A stretch of DNA of 64,000 bases from Ilyomonas sp965199845 (GCA_965199845.1 CBDATZ010000054.1:1068071-1132070), one strand, 5' to 3'. Numbered from the stretch's first letter, positions 1 through 7,761 are shown. Notes: generated from the sequence alone by a model not told the origin. Made by a program: numbers and translations.

Positions 1-1131
1 GATCACTTCTTCACCAAACGCATTCATAAAATGGCGAATGCGGCCGCTTACTTTTATGCGAAAAGGAAACAGCGATGTAAACTGAATGGTATCGCCTAAA
101 AGGTATCGCCACAAACCGCCGTTTGTAGAAATAACGGGTGCGTAGTTTTTACCCAATTCAACGTTATCTAAACCAATGGTTTTTGGATTTGTCTTTCCAT
201 ATTCTTCAATCGGCATAAACTCGTAAAAAATACCATGCTGTAAAAACAACATCATGCCGTCATCGTATGGATTGCATTGCGCAGCAAAAAAGCCTTCGCT
301 GGCATTGTATGTTTCAATATAATGAACATCGTTGCCCATCAGGTTTTGAAATTGTTCTTTATAAGGTACAAACGAAACGCCGCCGTGCATGTATAACTCA
401 AGGTTTGGCCAGACTTCTTTTAATGTGCTCTTGCCGGTTATTTGTAAAATACGTTTTATTAAAATCATCGTCCAGGTTGGCACACCGGAAATAGAAGTCA
501 CATTTTCATTAATTGTATTTTGAGCCAGCGCTTCAATCTTTCCTTCCCATTCATCCATCAAAGCAATTGATAGTTCCGGCGTGCGCAGCCATTGCCCCCA
601 GAAAGGCGTGTTTTGTAAAAGCACAGCGCTTAAATCGCCATAAGATACTTCCTCATTTAGCTGGTTCATTTGGTGACTGCCGCCAATTACCAAACCTTTG
701 CCGGTAAGTAAATCGCTGTCGGGAAAATGATTGTAATAAGCGGTAACAACATCTTTGGCTGCCTGGTAATGACATTCTTCCAGGCTTTCATCTGTGACCG
801 GGATAAATTTACTGCGGTCGCTGGTTGTTCCGCTGCTTTTGGCAAACCATTTTACCGGCGTATTCCAAAGCATATTTTCTTCGCCTTGCATAAGCCGGTT
901 GATATAAGGCTTGATATCATCGTATTCGCTGATGGGAATGTTCTCTTTAAAAGTTCGGATATTGAAGATGTCCTGAAACTTATGTCTGCGACCAAAGCAG
1001 GTATATTGACCATGTGTAACTAATTCCTGCAATACCTGTCGTTGAACAGCAACAGGTTCGTTCATCCAGTCTTCGATGCGGGTATAACGCAAACGAGCAA
1101 GGCGCGAAATGGCAGGACTAATCAGTTTCAT
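1..1131 (-). CDS. GH3 auxin-responsive promoter family protein (3' end cut by window edge)
   Basis: The reading frame is open from ATG at 1131 to the window edge, giving 377 residues; the family is usually about 500, so roughly the last quarter is missing. The product matches the bacterial GH3 family, acyl-adenylate-forming enzymes of the ANL superfamily that in plants join amino acids to jasmonate or auxin. Visible motifs are an ATP-loop SSGTTSD at residues 99-105, YNASEG at 275-280 and YLLGD at 343-347, in the order expected for adenylate binding. Family membership is clear from these motifs; the acyl and amine substrates of bacterial members are unknown to me. It is divergent from the CD225 gene with about 180 bases between them. 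Confidence 0.9.
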   Translation of the reverse strand, partial: MKLISPAISRLARLRYTRIEDWMNEPVAVQRQVLQELVTHGQYTCFGRRHKFQDIFNIRTFKENIPISEYDDIKPYINRLMQGEENMLWNTPVKWFAKSSGTTSDRSKFIPVTDESLEECHYQAAKDVVTAYYNHFPDSDLLTGKGLVIGGSHQMNQLNEEVSYGDLSAVLLQNTPFWGQWLRTPELSIALMDEWEGKIEALAQNTINENVTSISGVPTWTMILIKRILQITGKSTLKEVWPNLELYMHGGVSFVPYKEQFQNLMGNDVHYIETYNASEGFFAAQCNPYDDGMMLFLQHGIFYEFMPIEEYGKTNPKTIGLDNVELGKNYAPVISTNGGLWRYLLGDTIQFTSLFPFRIKVSGRIRHFMNAFGEEVI

Positions 1132-1248
1132 AGCGGCAGCAAATTAAAAATGATATGTAAATATGATGAAAAGATTCTGATTTAAACTGATTTGAAAAGC
1201 GAAATTTACCAACCCTAAATAATTGAATAAAATTTGTACCGTATTCAA

Positions 1249-1278
1249 TTGTTTAAAAATAATCTTTATTTATATTTA
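1249..1278 (+). promoter_or_regulatory. Putative promoter of the CD225/DUF2752 pair
   Basis: TTG at 1249-1251 and TATATTTA at 1271-1278 are separated by 19 bases. This is one mismatch from the Bacteroidota consensus TTG-N19-21-TAnnTTTG and lies 32 bases ahead of the ATG at 1311. Confidence 0.4.
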
Positions 1279-1310
1279 CCTGTAATTTATAACCTCTAAT
1301 CAAAACTTTT

Positions 1311-1613
1311 ATGGAACCAACTATTGAAACCGGGATAAAACCACCCCAACCTAAGAACTGGTTGTTAGAATCTATTCTTGTTACTTTATTTTGCTGTTTG
1401 CCTTTTGGCATTGTAGGTATTGTGTTTGCCAGCCAGGTGAGCAGTAAATATGCGGATGGAGATTACGACGGTTCTGTAAGAGCCTCAACGGAGGCCGGCA
1501 AATGGACGAAGATTGGTTTCTTTGTTGGTCTTGGTTTCCTGGTTCTTTATTTTATTGGAATAGCCTTTTTTGGTCTAAGTGGTTTTTGGGCATCTTCTTA
1601 TAACAGGTATTAA
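1311..1613 (+). CDS. CD225/dispanin family small membrane protein
   Basis: This 100-residue protein has a proline-containing N-terminal segment, a membrane-embedded hydrophobic stretch at about 19-41 with a CC pair, a polar loop with YADGDYDGSVRAS, and a second membrane helix at about 69-92. This layout is that of CD225/dispanin proteins, the superfamily of eukaryotic IFITM proteins. The loop between the helices (SSKYADGDYDGSVRASTEAG) is typical of bacterial members. The stop overlaps the start of the next gene (TAATG), so the two are translationally coupled. Bacterial function is not established; a role in membrane shape or envelope stress is speculation. Confidence 0.85.
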   Translation: MEPTIETGIKPPQPKNWLLESILVTLFCCLPFGIVGIVFASQVSSKYADGDYDGSVRASTEAGKWTKIGFFVGLGFLVLYFIGIAFFGLSGFWASSYNRY

Positions 1614-2032
1614 TGGCGATAAGCAAGAAACCAAAAATTATTTTCTTTGTAATCAGAAGTACAGTTGTAAGTGTAATATTATGGCTGTACTTCTTTTTCG
1701 ATGCTTCTAAAAATCATTTTTTTCCGTCCTGCCCGTTTCATACCTACACTCATTTGTATTGTCCCGGTTGTGGTTCGCAAAGAAGTTTATCGGCTTTGCT
1801 TCACGGAAATTTATGGCGGGCGCTATCTTTCAATTTGCTGTTTATTATCAGTTTGCCATTACTTATTTACTCCGCCATTATTTACACAATCAATACGTTT
1901 AGTGTAAATATAATTCAGCAGAAATTGGTTTATTCTCCTTTGTTTATCAGGCTTTGTTTATGGTTTATTATTGGTTTCTTTATTCTGCGCAATCTTCCTT
2001 TCGTTCCCTTTTCCTTTTTACGACCCGAATAA
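1613..2032 (+). CDS. DUF2752 family membrane protein
   Basis: The 139-residue protein carries the DUF2752 signature: a first membrane helix, then a cysteine-rich segment with CPFHTYTHLYCPGCGSQRS at about 40-58, then two or three more helices. The CPGCG core is the family hallmark; function is unknown. It starts on the last base of the CD225 stop codon, indicating an operon. The pairing of DUF2752 with CD225 proteins recurs in Bacteroidota from memory, so they probably act together. Confidence 0.85.
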   Translation: MAISKKPKIIFFVIRSTVVSVILWLYFFFDASKNHFFPSCPFHTYTHLYCPGCGSQRSLSALLHGNLWRALSFNLLFIISLPLLIYSAIIYTINTFSVNIIQQKLVYSPLFIRLCLWFIIGFFILRNLPFVPFSFLRPE

Positions 2033-2128
2033 TCGCCTGGTTTTTTAAGCTATTTCAATTTTAGGTCAAAATTTTTATTGTAAATCAGCTTTTTATAAAC
2101 ACATCTCTGAAAATTGTTGCCTGTTTTC

Positions 2129-2159
2129 TTGTATCTTGATTCTTATTACACTACTTTTG
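2129..2159 (+). promoter_or_regulatory. Promoter of the rplM-rpsI ribosomal operon
   Basis: TTG at 2129-2131, a 20-base spacer, and a perfect -7 box TACTTTTG at 2152-2159 match the Bacteroidota housekeeping promoter. Transcription would start about 45-50 bases before the rplM ATG at 2215. Confidence 0.6.
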
Positions 2160-2214
2160 CCACCCATTTAAAAAATCAGCGGGATAGCGCTGGTTTCATG
2201 TAAAAAATAATACA

Positions 2215-2658
2215 ATGAGTAAATTACATTTCACCACCAAACACGCGAACGCGGCTACCGTTCAGCACAACTGGTATGTTGTGGACGGCACTAATCAAAC
2301 CGTTGGTCGTATGTGCGCACAGATTGCTGCTATTTTGCGTGGCAAAAACAAAGCTTATTACACACCGCACGTAGATTGCGGCGATTACATTATCGTTACC
2401 AACGCCGACAAAGTTGTTTTTACCGGCGCCAAGATGGATGATAAAGTGTACATCAATTATTCTGGTTATCCGGGCGGTAAAAAAGAAGAAATCGCAAAAG
2501 ATTTACTTCGCCGTCGTCCCGAAGCTGTAGTAGAAAGAGCTGTAAAAGGTATGCTTCCTAAAAACCGGCTGGGTAGAAAAATGATTAGTAAATTGTTTGT
2601 GTATGCAGGTGGTTCTCATCCACACACGGCACAGCAACCTAAAGAATTAAAATTCTAA
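2215..2658 (+). CDS. rplM: 50S ribosomal protein L13
   Basis: This 147-residue protein is uL13, an early-assembling protein of the large ribosomal subunit. Typical L13 elements are visible: the N-terminal WYVVDGTNQTVGRMCAQIA, the central NADKVVFTGAKMDDKVY, and the RRRPEAVVERAVKGMLPKN region followed by a C-terminal HPHTAQQP. Length is normal for the family. It is followed after 53 bases by rpsI, the near-universal rplM-rpsI order. Confidence 0.98.
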   Translation: MSKLHFTTKHANAATVQHNWYVVDGTNQTVGRMCAQIAAILRGKNKAYYTPHVDCGDYIIVTNADKVVFTGAKMDDKVYINYSGYPGGKKEEIAKDLLRRRPEAVVERAVKGMLPKNRLGRKMISKLFVYAGGSHPHTAQQPKELKF

Positions 2659-2711
2659 AATTAATTAACTCAGGCAAAAAGCTGTAAAGCTTAAAGCCGA
2701 AAGCGATAAAA

Positions 2712-3101
2712 ATGGAAAAACAAAAAAACGCAGTTGGTCGCCGTAAAGAAGCTGTAACGCGTGTATTCTTAAGCCGCGGAGAAGGTAAAATACTGGTGAA
2801 CAATAAAGATTATAAAACCTACTTTGCTTTACCTTATTTGCAAAACCAAGTAGAAGCGCCTTTACAAACCGTCGAATCTTTAGATAAATTTGATGTTATT
2901 ATCAATGCAACAGGCGGTGGTTTAAAAGGTCAGGCAGAAGCAGCGAAATTGGGCATTGCCCGCGCTTTACTCGAAATCAACGCTGAATACCGCCCGGTTT
3001 TAAAAGCCGCCGGTCATCTCACACGTGATCCCCGTGGTGTTGAACGTAAGAAATTCGGTCATAAAAAAGCCCGCCGCAGCTTCCAGTTCAGTAAGCGTTA
3101 A
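2712..3101 (+). CDS. rpsI: 30S ribosomal protein S9
   Basis: This 129-residue protein is uS9. It begins with the family motif AVGRRKEAVTRVFL, contains NATGGGLKGQAEAAKLGIAR in the middle and ends in the basic tail KKARRSFQFSKR, whose terminal SKR reaches the P-site tRNA. Normal length; second gene of the rplM operon, with rpsB 109 bases downstream. Confidence 0.98.
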   Translation: MEKQKNAVGRRKEAVTRVFLSRGEGKILVNNKDYKTYFALPYLQNQVEAPLQTVESLDKFDVIINATGGGLKGQAEAAKLGIARALLEINAEYRPVLKAAGHLTRDPRGVERKKFGHKKARRSFQFSKR

Positions 3102-3210
3102 TTTTTCAGTTAGCTGTTGCTGGTTTATAGTTCATGATAATTATATTGACTTAACTATTATCTATCAATCACCAACAAAACATACAATAACAATCTAATC
3201 AAGAATACAA

Positions 3211-4116
3211 ATGGAACAAACTCCTTCTTTACAGCAACAACTGCTTGATGCGGGTGTACATTTTGGTCACTTGCGTAAGAAGTGGAATCCTAAAATGCTA
3301 CCTTACATTTTTGCAGAAAAAAAAGGTATTCATATCATTGACCTGAACAAAACCGTTGACCATCTGCAGGAAACGGCCGCCGCAATGAAACAGATTGCAA
3401 AAAGCGGTAAAAAAATTATGTTCGTAGCCACTAAAAAACAGGCAAAAGAAATTGTTAGCGAATGCGCTAAGAAAGTAAATATGCCGTATGCTACTGAACG
3501 TTGGTTAGGTGGAATGCTTACCAATTTCAATACGGTTCGTAAGAGCGTTAAGAAAATGCAGAGCATTGAAAAACTCTTAGGCGAAGGCACAGCAGAAAAC
3601 CTTACCAAAAAGGAAAAACTGACGTTAAGCCGCGATAGAGATAAAATGGAAAAAGTACTGGGCGGTATCGCGCAGTTGAGCCGTCTTCCGGCAGCTCTTT
3701 TCTTGGTTGATATCGGGCATGAACATATTGCGCTGGCAGAAGCAAAACGTCTTGGTATTACAACATTTGGAATGGTTGATACCAACAGCGATCCTAACAA
3801 AGTTGATTTCGCAATTCCGGCTAATGATGATGCTACCAAATCAATTGCTATCATCACCAATTATATTACCGCTGCCATTGCTGAAGGTCTCCAGGAACGT
3901 CAGCAGTCTAAAGACGAAGATGTTGAAGAAACGGATAACGAAGCTGAAAAACGCGCAGCTCGTATTCAGGCAGAAGCCGAAGCTGAAGGTGGCCGTGGTC
4001 GTGGCGAAAGAGCTCCGCAAGGTCAGCAAGGTGGCGGACAGCCAAAACGCAGAGTACCCGGCGGCGCATCGCGCAGACCAGCCGGCGGTGGCGGACAAGG
4101 CGGACCTCGCAGATAA
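3211..4116 (+). CDS. rpsB: 30S ribosomal protein S2 with a long Arg/Gly-rich tail
   Basis: Residues 1 to about 230 are a standard uS2 domain: LLDAGVHFGHLRKKWNPKM near the start, FVATKKQAKEIV, RWLGGMLTNFNTVRKSV and DTNSDPNKVDFAIPANDDA. At 301 residues it is about 60 longer than Escherichia coli S2 (241). The extra C-terminal part is acidic (about 233-255), then strongly Arg/Gly/Gln-rich (about 258-301) with RGRGER and RRPAGGGG blocks, resembling an RGG-type RNA-binding tail. The next gene is tsf, the usual rpsB-tsf order, here separated by 217 bases of structured leader. Confidence 0.97.
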   Translation: MEQTPSLQQQLLDAGVHFGHLRKKWNPKMLPYIFAEKKGIHIIDLNKTVDHLQETAAAMKQIAKSGKKIMFVATKKQAKEIVSECAKKVNMPYATERWLGGMLTNFNTVRKSVKKMQSIEKLLGEGTAENLTKKEKLTLSRDRDKMEKVLGGIAQLSRLPAALFLVDIGHEHIALAEAKRLGITTFGMVDTNSDPNKVDFAIPANDDATKSIAIITNYITAAIAEGLQERQQSKDEDVEETDNEAEKRAARIQAEAEAEGGRGRGERAPQGQQGGGQPKRRVPGGASRRPAGGGGQGGPRR

Positions 4117-4204
4117 ATTTTGGTTGTTAAGTTGATAGATAATATTCGCAGAAGTAAATTTTGTTTATCATCTATTAATACAACTGTTATATCAATATAA
4201 AACC

Positions 4205-4243
4205 AAACACATCCCAACTGCAACAAGGTTGGGTTGTGTGTTT
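4205..4243 (+). terminator. Hairpin between rpsB and tsf
   Basis: AAACACATCCCAAC (4205-4218) pairs with GTTGGGTTGTGTGTTT (4228-4243) with a two-base bulge and a nine-base loop. It is followed by TTTAAAAAA rather than a long T run, so it may act as a partial terminator or RNA-stability element lowering tsf relative to rpsB. Confidence 0.45.
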
Positions 4244-4251
4244 AAAAAATG

Positions 4252-4316
4252 AGCTACGCTATTTTCCCCTGAGTGTAGCTATTAAAAATTCAAGTTTCAA
4301 AACTCCCTTCAGGGGA
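4252..4316 (+). promoter_or_regulatory. Structured leader of tsf with alternative pairings
   Basis: AGCTACGCT (4252-4260) can pair with AGTGTAGCT (4272-4280) with one G-T mismatch. The loop region TCCCCTGA (4265-4272) is perfectly complementary to TCAGGGGA (4309-4316), and CTCCC (4303-4307) can instead pair with GGGAG (4313-4317). The pairings share bases, so they compete. No known riboswitch class is recognised. Confidence 0.3.
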
Positions 4317-4333
4317 GGGACAAATCAAATATT

Positions 4334-5176
4334 ATGTCAACAACTGTTCAGATTTCTGCATCAGAAATTAATAAACTCCGCCAGGCTACCGGCGCTGGTA
4401 TGATGGATTGCCGTAAAGCTTTAACAGAAACAAACGGGGATTTTGAAGCTGCGATTGACTGGTTGCGCAAGCAAGGCCAGAAAGTAGCGGCCAAACGCAG
4501 TGACCGTGAAGCTAAAGAAGGTGTTGTGATTGCACAAACAACGGCTGATAATAAAACAGGAGTGATTGTATGCGTAAGCTGCGAAACAGATTTCGTATCT
4601 AAAAATACCGACTTCGTTGCTTTTGTTCAAAGCATTGTAGATGCTGCGATTGCAAACAATGTAAAGAGTGCGGAAGAATTAAAAGAATCAACTGTAAATG
4701 GTGCTAAAGTAGCTGATCTTATCAATGATAAACTGGCTGCGATTGGCGAAAAAATAGATGTAACACGTTTTGAAAGAGTAGAAGCGCCGTATGTAGCTTC
4801 TTACATTCACGGTGCAAACAGAATTGGTGTATTGGTTGGTTTAACATCCGAAGCTGCCGAAGCTGGTAAAGATGTAGCTATGCAAATTGCTGCCTTGAAC
4901 CCGGTTGCGGTAGATGAGGCTTCTGTATCTTCTGAAACAATCGAGCGTGAAAGAAATATCGCTACAGAACAAATTCAGCAAGACCCGAAAATGGCTGGCA
5001 AACCGGCTGACATGATCGCTAAAATTGCAGAAGGTAAACTGAAAGCATTCTTCAAAGAAAATACTTTGCTGGCACAGCCTTTCGTAAAAGATAATGGCAA
5101 AAGCGTAGCTGATTATTTAAAATCTGTAGGTGCTGATGTAAAAGTGACTGAGTTTAAAAGAGTAGCTGTTGGTTAA
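4334..5176 (+). CDS. tsf: Translation elongation factor Ts
   Basis: This 280-residue protein is EF-Ts, the guanine-nucleotide exchange factor that recycles EF-Tu-GDP. The N-terminal UBA-like domain has LRQATGAGMMDCRKAL, followed by KQGQKVAAKRSDREAKEG and the core signature CVSCETDFVSKNTDFV at about 76-91. The C-terminal dimerisation region ends in a short helix. Length is normal for Bacteroidota members. It closes the ribosomal block and is followed directly by a strong terminator. Confidence 0.98.
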   Translation: MSTTVQISASEINKLRQATGAGMMDCRKALTETNGDFEAAIDWLRKQGQKVAAKRSDREAKEGVVIAQTTADNKTGVIVCVSCETDFVSKNTDFVAFVQSIVDAAIANNVKSAEELKESTVNGAKVADLINDKLAAIGEKIDVTRFERVEAPYVASYIHGANRIGVLVGLTSEAAEAGKDVAMQIAALNPVAVDEASVSSETIERERNIATEQIQQDPKMAGKPADMIAKIAEGKLKAFFKENTLLAQPFVKDNGKSVADYLKSVGADVKVTEFKRVAVG

Positions 5177-5186
5177 TAGCATTCGC

Positions 5187-5236
5187 TTTTATAAATAAAA
5201 AAGTCCGGCTTATGCCGGACTTTTTTATTTATAAAA
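5187..5236. terminator. Strong symmetrical terminator after tsf
   Basis: A near-perfect palindrome: the core stem GTCCGGC (5203-5209) / GCCGGAC (5214-5220) with loop TTAT is extended on both sides by A6/T6 and ATAAAT/ATTTAT arms and by TTTT/AAAA. The T-run on both strands would permit termination from either direction. Confidence 0.9.
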
Positions 5237-5555
5237 CTATACATAATATGCAATCGGAAAGGAATGTAGTATATAAGAGGAATTGTTTTTTCTTTCATAA
5301 AAAAGACGAAACAACACATTTTCGATTGCAACAATACGTAACTGAAGTATTAAGTCTTTATTACCCAATAAATTTCTGAGTTGGAGAGATAATTGTAGAA
5401 TAAGTTGATTGATAAACAATCAAATATCAGTTTGTCAATCTTATATCGTTATTTCAGCCTGATTAGTAGATAGATAATAGGAATGGAGTTATAAAATAAT
5501 GCTGCTTTGTTATATTTAAATCATAACACATTAAACTATAAGAACCCGATTTGCA
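5237..5555. other. Intergenic region without a recognisable gene
   Basis: About 320 AT-rich bases between the tsf terminator and the next gene. A possible weak -7 box TATATTTA sits at 5511-5518, about 37 bases before the ATG at 5556, without a clear TTG at the right distance. No RNA gene, repeat or convincing ORF is seen. Confidence 0.5.
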
Positions 5556-5780
5556 ATGTTTAATAATAATGAACCTCACTCGTTATTCCCTACAGAAACC
5601 GATGATAGTTTTGAAAGCAAGTTAATTTTTGGAATGAGTCATAGCGGAATTACTGCCTATATAACCGACAAGGATGTGTTTTTTGCAAAAGAACGTTTGA
5701 AACTGCACGAAGCTACGCCGGATGAAGGCGTGAGCATAGATATTTTGAAAAAATATATTTACAAAAAGTATGGGATTTGA
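5556..5780 (+). CDS. Small hypothetical protein, possible partner of the RelE/ParE-like gene
   Basis: A 74-residue acidic protein with an N-terminal polar stretch and a C-terminal helix-forming segment ending IDILKKYIYKKYGI. I do not recognise the family. Its last 11 bases overlap the start of the next gene, the arrangement typical of an antitoxin-toxin pair with the antitoxin first. No DNA-binding fold (ribbon-helix-helix, HTH or AbrB-like) is evident, so an antitoxin role is inferred from position only. Confidence 0.55.
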   Translation: MFNNNEPHSLFPTETDDSFESKLIFGMSHSGITAYITDKDVFFAKERLKLHEATPDEGVSIDILKKYIYKKYGI

Positions 5781-6027
5781 AATAAAAATTAAACCCTTGG
5801 TTTTGTTTGATCTGGAAGATAAAATAAATGGCAAAGAACGGCAGGTTGCCGGTTCCGGTAAAGCTTTTTATGAACATTTTCTTTCCGAACTTTCCGAATT
5901 ACAACTGAATAACGATAATGCCACACAAATCTATCAGTCTGTAAGAGAATATGTTTCTGCTGATAAATCGTGCAAATTGTTTTATATAATAAACGGTAAA
6001 ACCCTTTATATAATGGGCGTTTTATAA
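5770..6027 (+). CDS. RelE/ParE-superfamily toxin-like protein
   Basis: This 85-residue protein follows the ParE/RelE pattern common in Bacteroidota: an N-terminal strand plus LFDLEDKIN helix, a long helix region with AFYEHFLSELSELQL, then strands VREYVSADKSC, KLFYIINGKTLYIMGVL. The C-terminal Y-x-I-NGKTLYIMGVL matches the usual Y-x-I-x-x-x-x-I-x-V-x-GVLH, but it stops at GVL without the final His. The expected conserved Arg residues are few, so it may be a weak or decayed toxin. ParE members poison gyrase and RelE members cleave mRNA; which applies cannot be told. It ends two bases from the convergent dtd stop. Confidence 0.55.
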   Translation: MGFEIKIKPLVLFDLEDKINGKERQVAGSGKAFYEHFLSELSELQLNNDNATQIYQSVREYVSADKSCKLFYIINGKTLYIMGVL

Positions 6028-6029
6028 CT

Positions 6030-6482
6030 CTATTCTTTGTTTTTTGTATCAATCAAAATTGTTACCGGTCCATTATTCAGCAAGCTTACTTTCATATCGG
6101 CTCCAAATAGTCCGGTTTGTATTATCTTACCTGAATCTTTCTCTAATTGATCTATCATTTTCTGGTATAACGGCATCGCAATTTCCGGCTTGGAAGCGCG
6201 TATGTAAGAAGGACGATTTCCTTTTTTATAACTCGCGTGCAAAGTAAACTGACTGATGAGTAAAATATCTCCGTCTATATCTTTTACACTCTTGTTCATC
6301 ACATCGTTTTCATCGTTAAAAATACGCAGGTTTATAATCTTATTACTTAGCCAAATAATGTCTTCGTCACTGTCGCCATCTTCAATACCAATCAATATCA
6401 ATAAGCCTTTTTGTATATCACCAATTGTTTCGCCGTTTACTTTTACACTGGCTTCCGAAACTCTTTGAATTACTACGCGCAT
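6030..6482 (-). CDS. dtd: D-aminoacyl-tRNA deacylase
   Basis: The 150-residue protein is DTD, which hydrolyses D-amino acids (and glycine on tRNA-Ala) from mischarged tRNAs. Both catalytic-site signatures are present: SQFTLHA at about 77-83 and the cross-subunit NGPVTILID near the C terminus, with the N-terminal MRVVIQRVSEASVKV strand. SQFTLHA has His where many have Tyr, within family variation. Length is normal. It is transcribed from its own -7 box and converges with the RelE/ParE-like gene. Confidence 0.97.
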   Translation of the reverse strand: MRVVIQRVSEASVKVNGETIGDIQKGLLILIGIEDGDSDEDIIWLSNKIINLRIFNDENDVMNKSVKDIDGDILLISQFTLHASYKKGNRPSYIRASKPEIAMPLYQKMIDQLEKDSGKIIQTGLFGADMKVSLLNNGPVTILIDTKNKE

Positions 6483-6497
6483 AATGAGTTAAAAAAT

Positions 6498-6505
6498 CAA
6501 AAGTA
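6498..6505 (-). promoter_or_regulatory. -7 box upstream of dtd
   Basis: On the minus strand the sequence reads TACTTTTG, a perfect TAnnTTTG box, 16 bases before the dtd ATG. The -33 region has TTC rather than TTG at about 20 bases upstream. Confidence 0.5.
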
Positions 6506-6570
6506 AAAAGAAAAAATATTGTTGAACAGTGGTTAGAATTATAAATATAAAATCACTGATTTTTACTTTT

Positions 6571-6578
6571 TAATTTTG
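6571..6578 (+). promoter_or_regulatory. -7 box upstream of arfB
   Basis: TAATTTTG at 6571-6578 is a perfect TAnnTTTG box. It overlaps the TTG at 6576 that would give a longer ORF, so it supports translation from the ATG at 6594 instead. Confidence 0.5.
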
Positions 6579-6593
6579 ACCTTTTTTATAGAA

Positions 6594-7001
6594 ATGAAGA
6601 TAGATATTACACCTGAAATAATATTTCAGACGGCAAGAAGCGGCGGCAAAGGCGGGCAGAATGTAAATAAAGTTGAGACAATGGTAGAAGGCCGATGGCT
6701 GGTTGCAGCATCGCAAATAACAAATGAAGAACAGAAGCAATTCATTGCTTTGAAGCTGGCAAATCGTATTACATCTGATGGCTTTTTACTTGTAAAATCG
6801 CAACAGGAAAGAACACAATCGGGCAATAAATCGCTCGTTATAAAAAAGATGAATGCGCTGGTAAATGCGTCGCTCGAAAAGAAGAAATCCCGCATTGCCA
6901 CAAAGCCTTCAAAAGCTGTACAGGCAAGGCGTATAGAAGGAAAGAAGAAGCAAGCTGATGTAAAAAGTAACCGCAGAAAAATAAAACCTAACGAATATTG
7001 A
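6594..7001 (+). CDS. arfB: Alternative ribosome-rescue factor ArfB (peptidyl-tRNA hydrolase)
   Basis: The 135-residue protein has the release-factor catalytic motif GGQ within SGGKGGQNVNKVET (residues about 16-29) and a C-terminal basic tail rich in Lys/Arg (from about 98) that in ArfB/YaeJ enters the empty mRNA channel of a stalled ribosome. It lacks the stop-codon recognition domains of RF1/RF2. A TTG start six codons upstream is possible, but it lies inside the promoter box. The stop codon overlaps the ATG of the next gene by one base (TGATG). Confidence 0.95.
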   Translation: MKIDITPEIIFQTARSGGKGGQNVNKVETMVEGRWLVAASQITNEEQKQFIALKLANRITSDGFLLVKSQQERTQSGNKSLVIKKMNALVNASLEKKKSRIATKPSKAVQARRIEGKKKQADVKSNRRKIKPNEY

Positions 7002-7723
7002 TGAAGCCTTTTTGTTTTGTGTTCTTATCAATCTGTTTGATGAGCAGCTACGCGCAGCAATCAAATCAGGAGATGAAAAACCTGCATTTCATTTTTCGAA
7101 ATACGGTTTCCGATTCTGTTTTACAAACAGAAGTAACTTATCAAAATTATTTTGGTGAACCGTTCAAAGTACGCAGCTTCAAATATTATATTTCTCATAT
7201 CGAAATCAGGTATAACAATGAGAAATTTTATTTCGTAAAAATGGCACCGCACTTAGTAAATGAAGCCGACAGCAATTCAAAAAAAATATCTTTTTCTGCG
7301 CCGGCCGGCAATATAACCGGCGTTCGTTTTTTGTTAGGTATTGATAGTGCAACCAATACAAATGGCGTACAAACTGGCGATTTGGATCCTTCAAAGGGCA
7401 TGTTCTGGATTTGGAATACCGGTTATATTATGGCAAAATTAGAAGGGTTTTCATCCATATCAAAAGCGCCGGGAAAGCAATACAGCTTTGATGTTGGCGG
7501 ATATAAAGACGGCGAAAATACAGCCAGGCAAATCAATCTTTCATTGCCATCAATTACAAGCAATCAATCATCAACTTTTATTATTACGGCTGATATTGGC
7601 AAATGGTTTTACGGAAAAAACAATATCAAAATCGCAGAGCAGCCAATGTGCCATTCTCCCGGAGCGCTGGCTATGAAAATTGCCGGTAATTATGCTGATA
7701 TGTTTAGTATTCAGGCGAAGTAA
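7001..7723 (+). CDS. MbnP-like secreted protein
   Basis: This 240-residue protein has a signal peptide (residues 1 to about 19, ending SSYAQ). The mature part shows the MbnP family pattern: FKVRSFKYYISHIEI, a strand with LVNEADS, GNITGVRFLLGIDSATNTNG, GDLDPSKGMFWIWNTGYIM and KLEGFS. MbnP proteins were first described next to methanobactin copper-chelator genes and MbnH di-haem proteins; the Bacteroidota members are less studied. No MbnH-type cytochrome is adjacent. An upstream TTG start is possible, but ATG at 7001 is better because it couples to arfB. Confidence 0.85.
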   Translation: MKPFCFVFLSICLMSSYAQQSNQEMKNLHFIFRNTVSDSVLQTEVTYQNYFGEPFKVRSFKYYISHIEIRYNNEKFYFVKMAPHLVNEADSNSKKISFSAPAGNITGVRFLLGIDSATNTNGVQTGDLDPSKGMFWIWNTGYIMAKLEGFSSISKAPGKQYSFDVGGYKDGENTARQINLSLPSITSNQSSTFIITADIGKWFYGKNNIKIAEQPMCHSPGALAMKIAGNYADMFSIQAK

Positions 7724-7761
7724 ATCTTGCTGTAAATCAATTTGCCCCGACCTTTACACGC

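Noticed and set aside
3330..3860. 176-codon minus-strand ORF inside rpsB
   Set aside because: Shadow of the S2 gene; no independent signal.
5237..5419. 60-codon minus-strand ORF after the tsf terminator
   Set aside because: Composition typical of AT-rich intergenic DNA; no start context.
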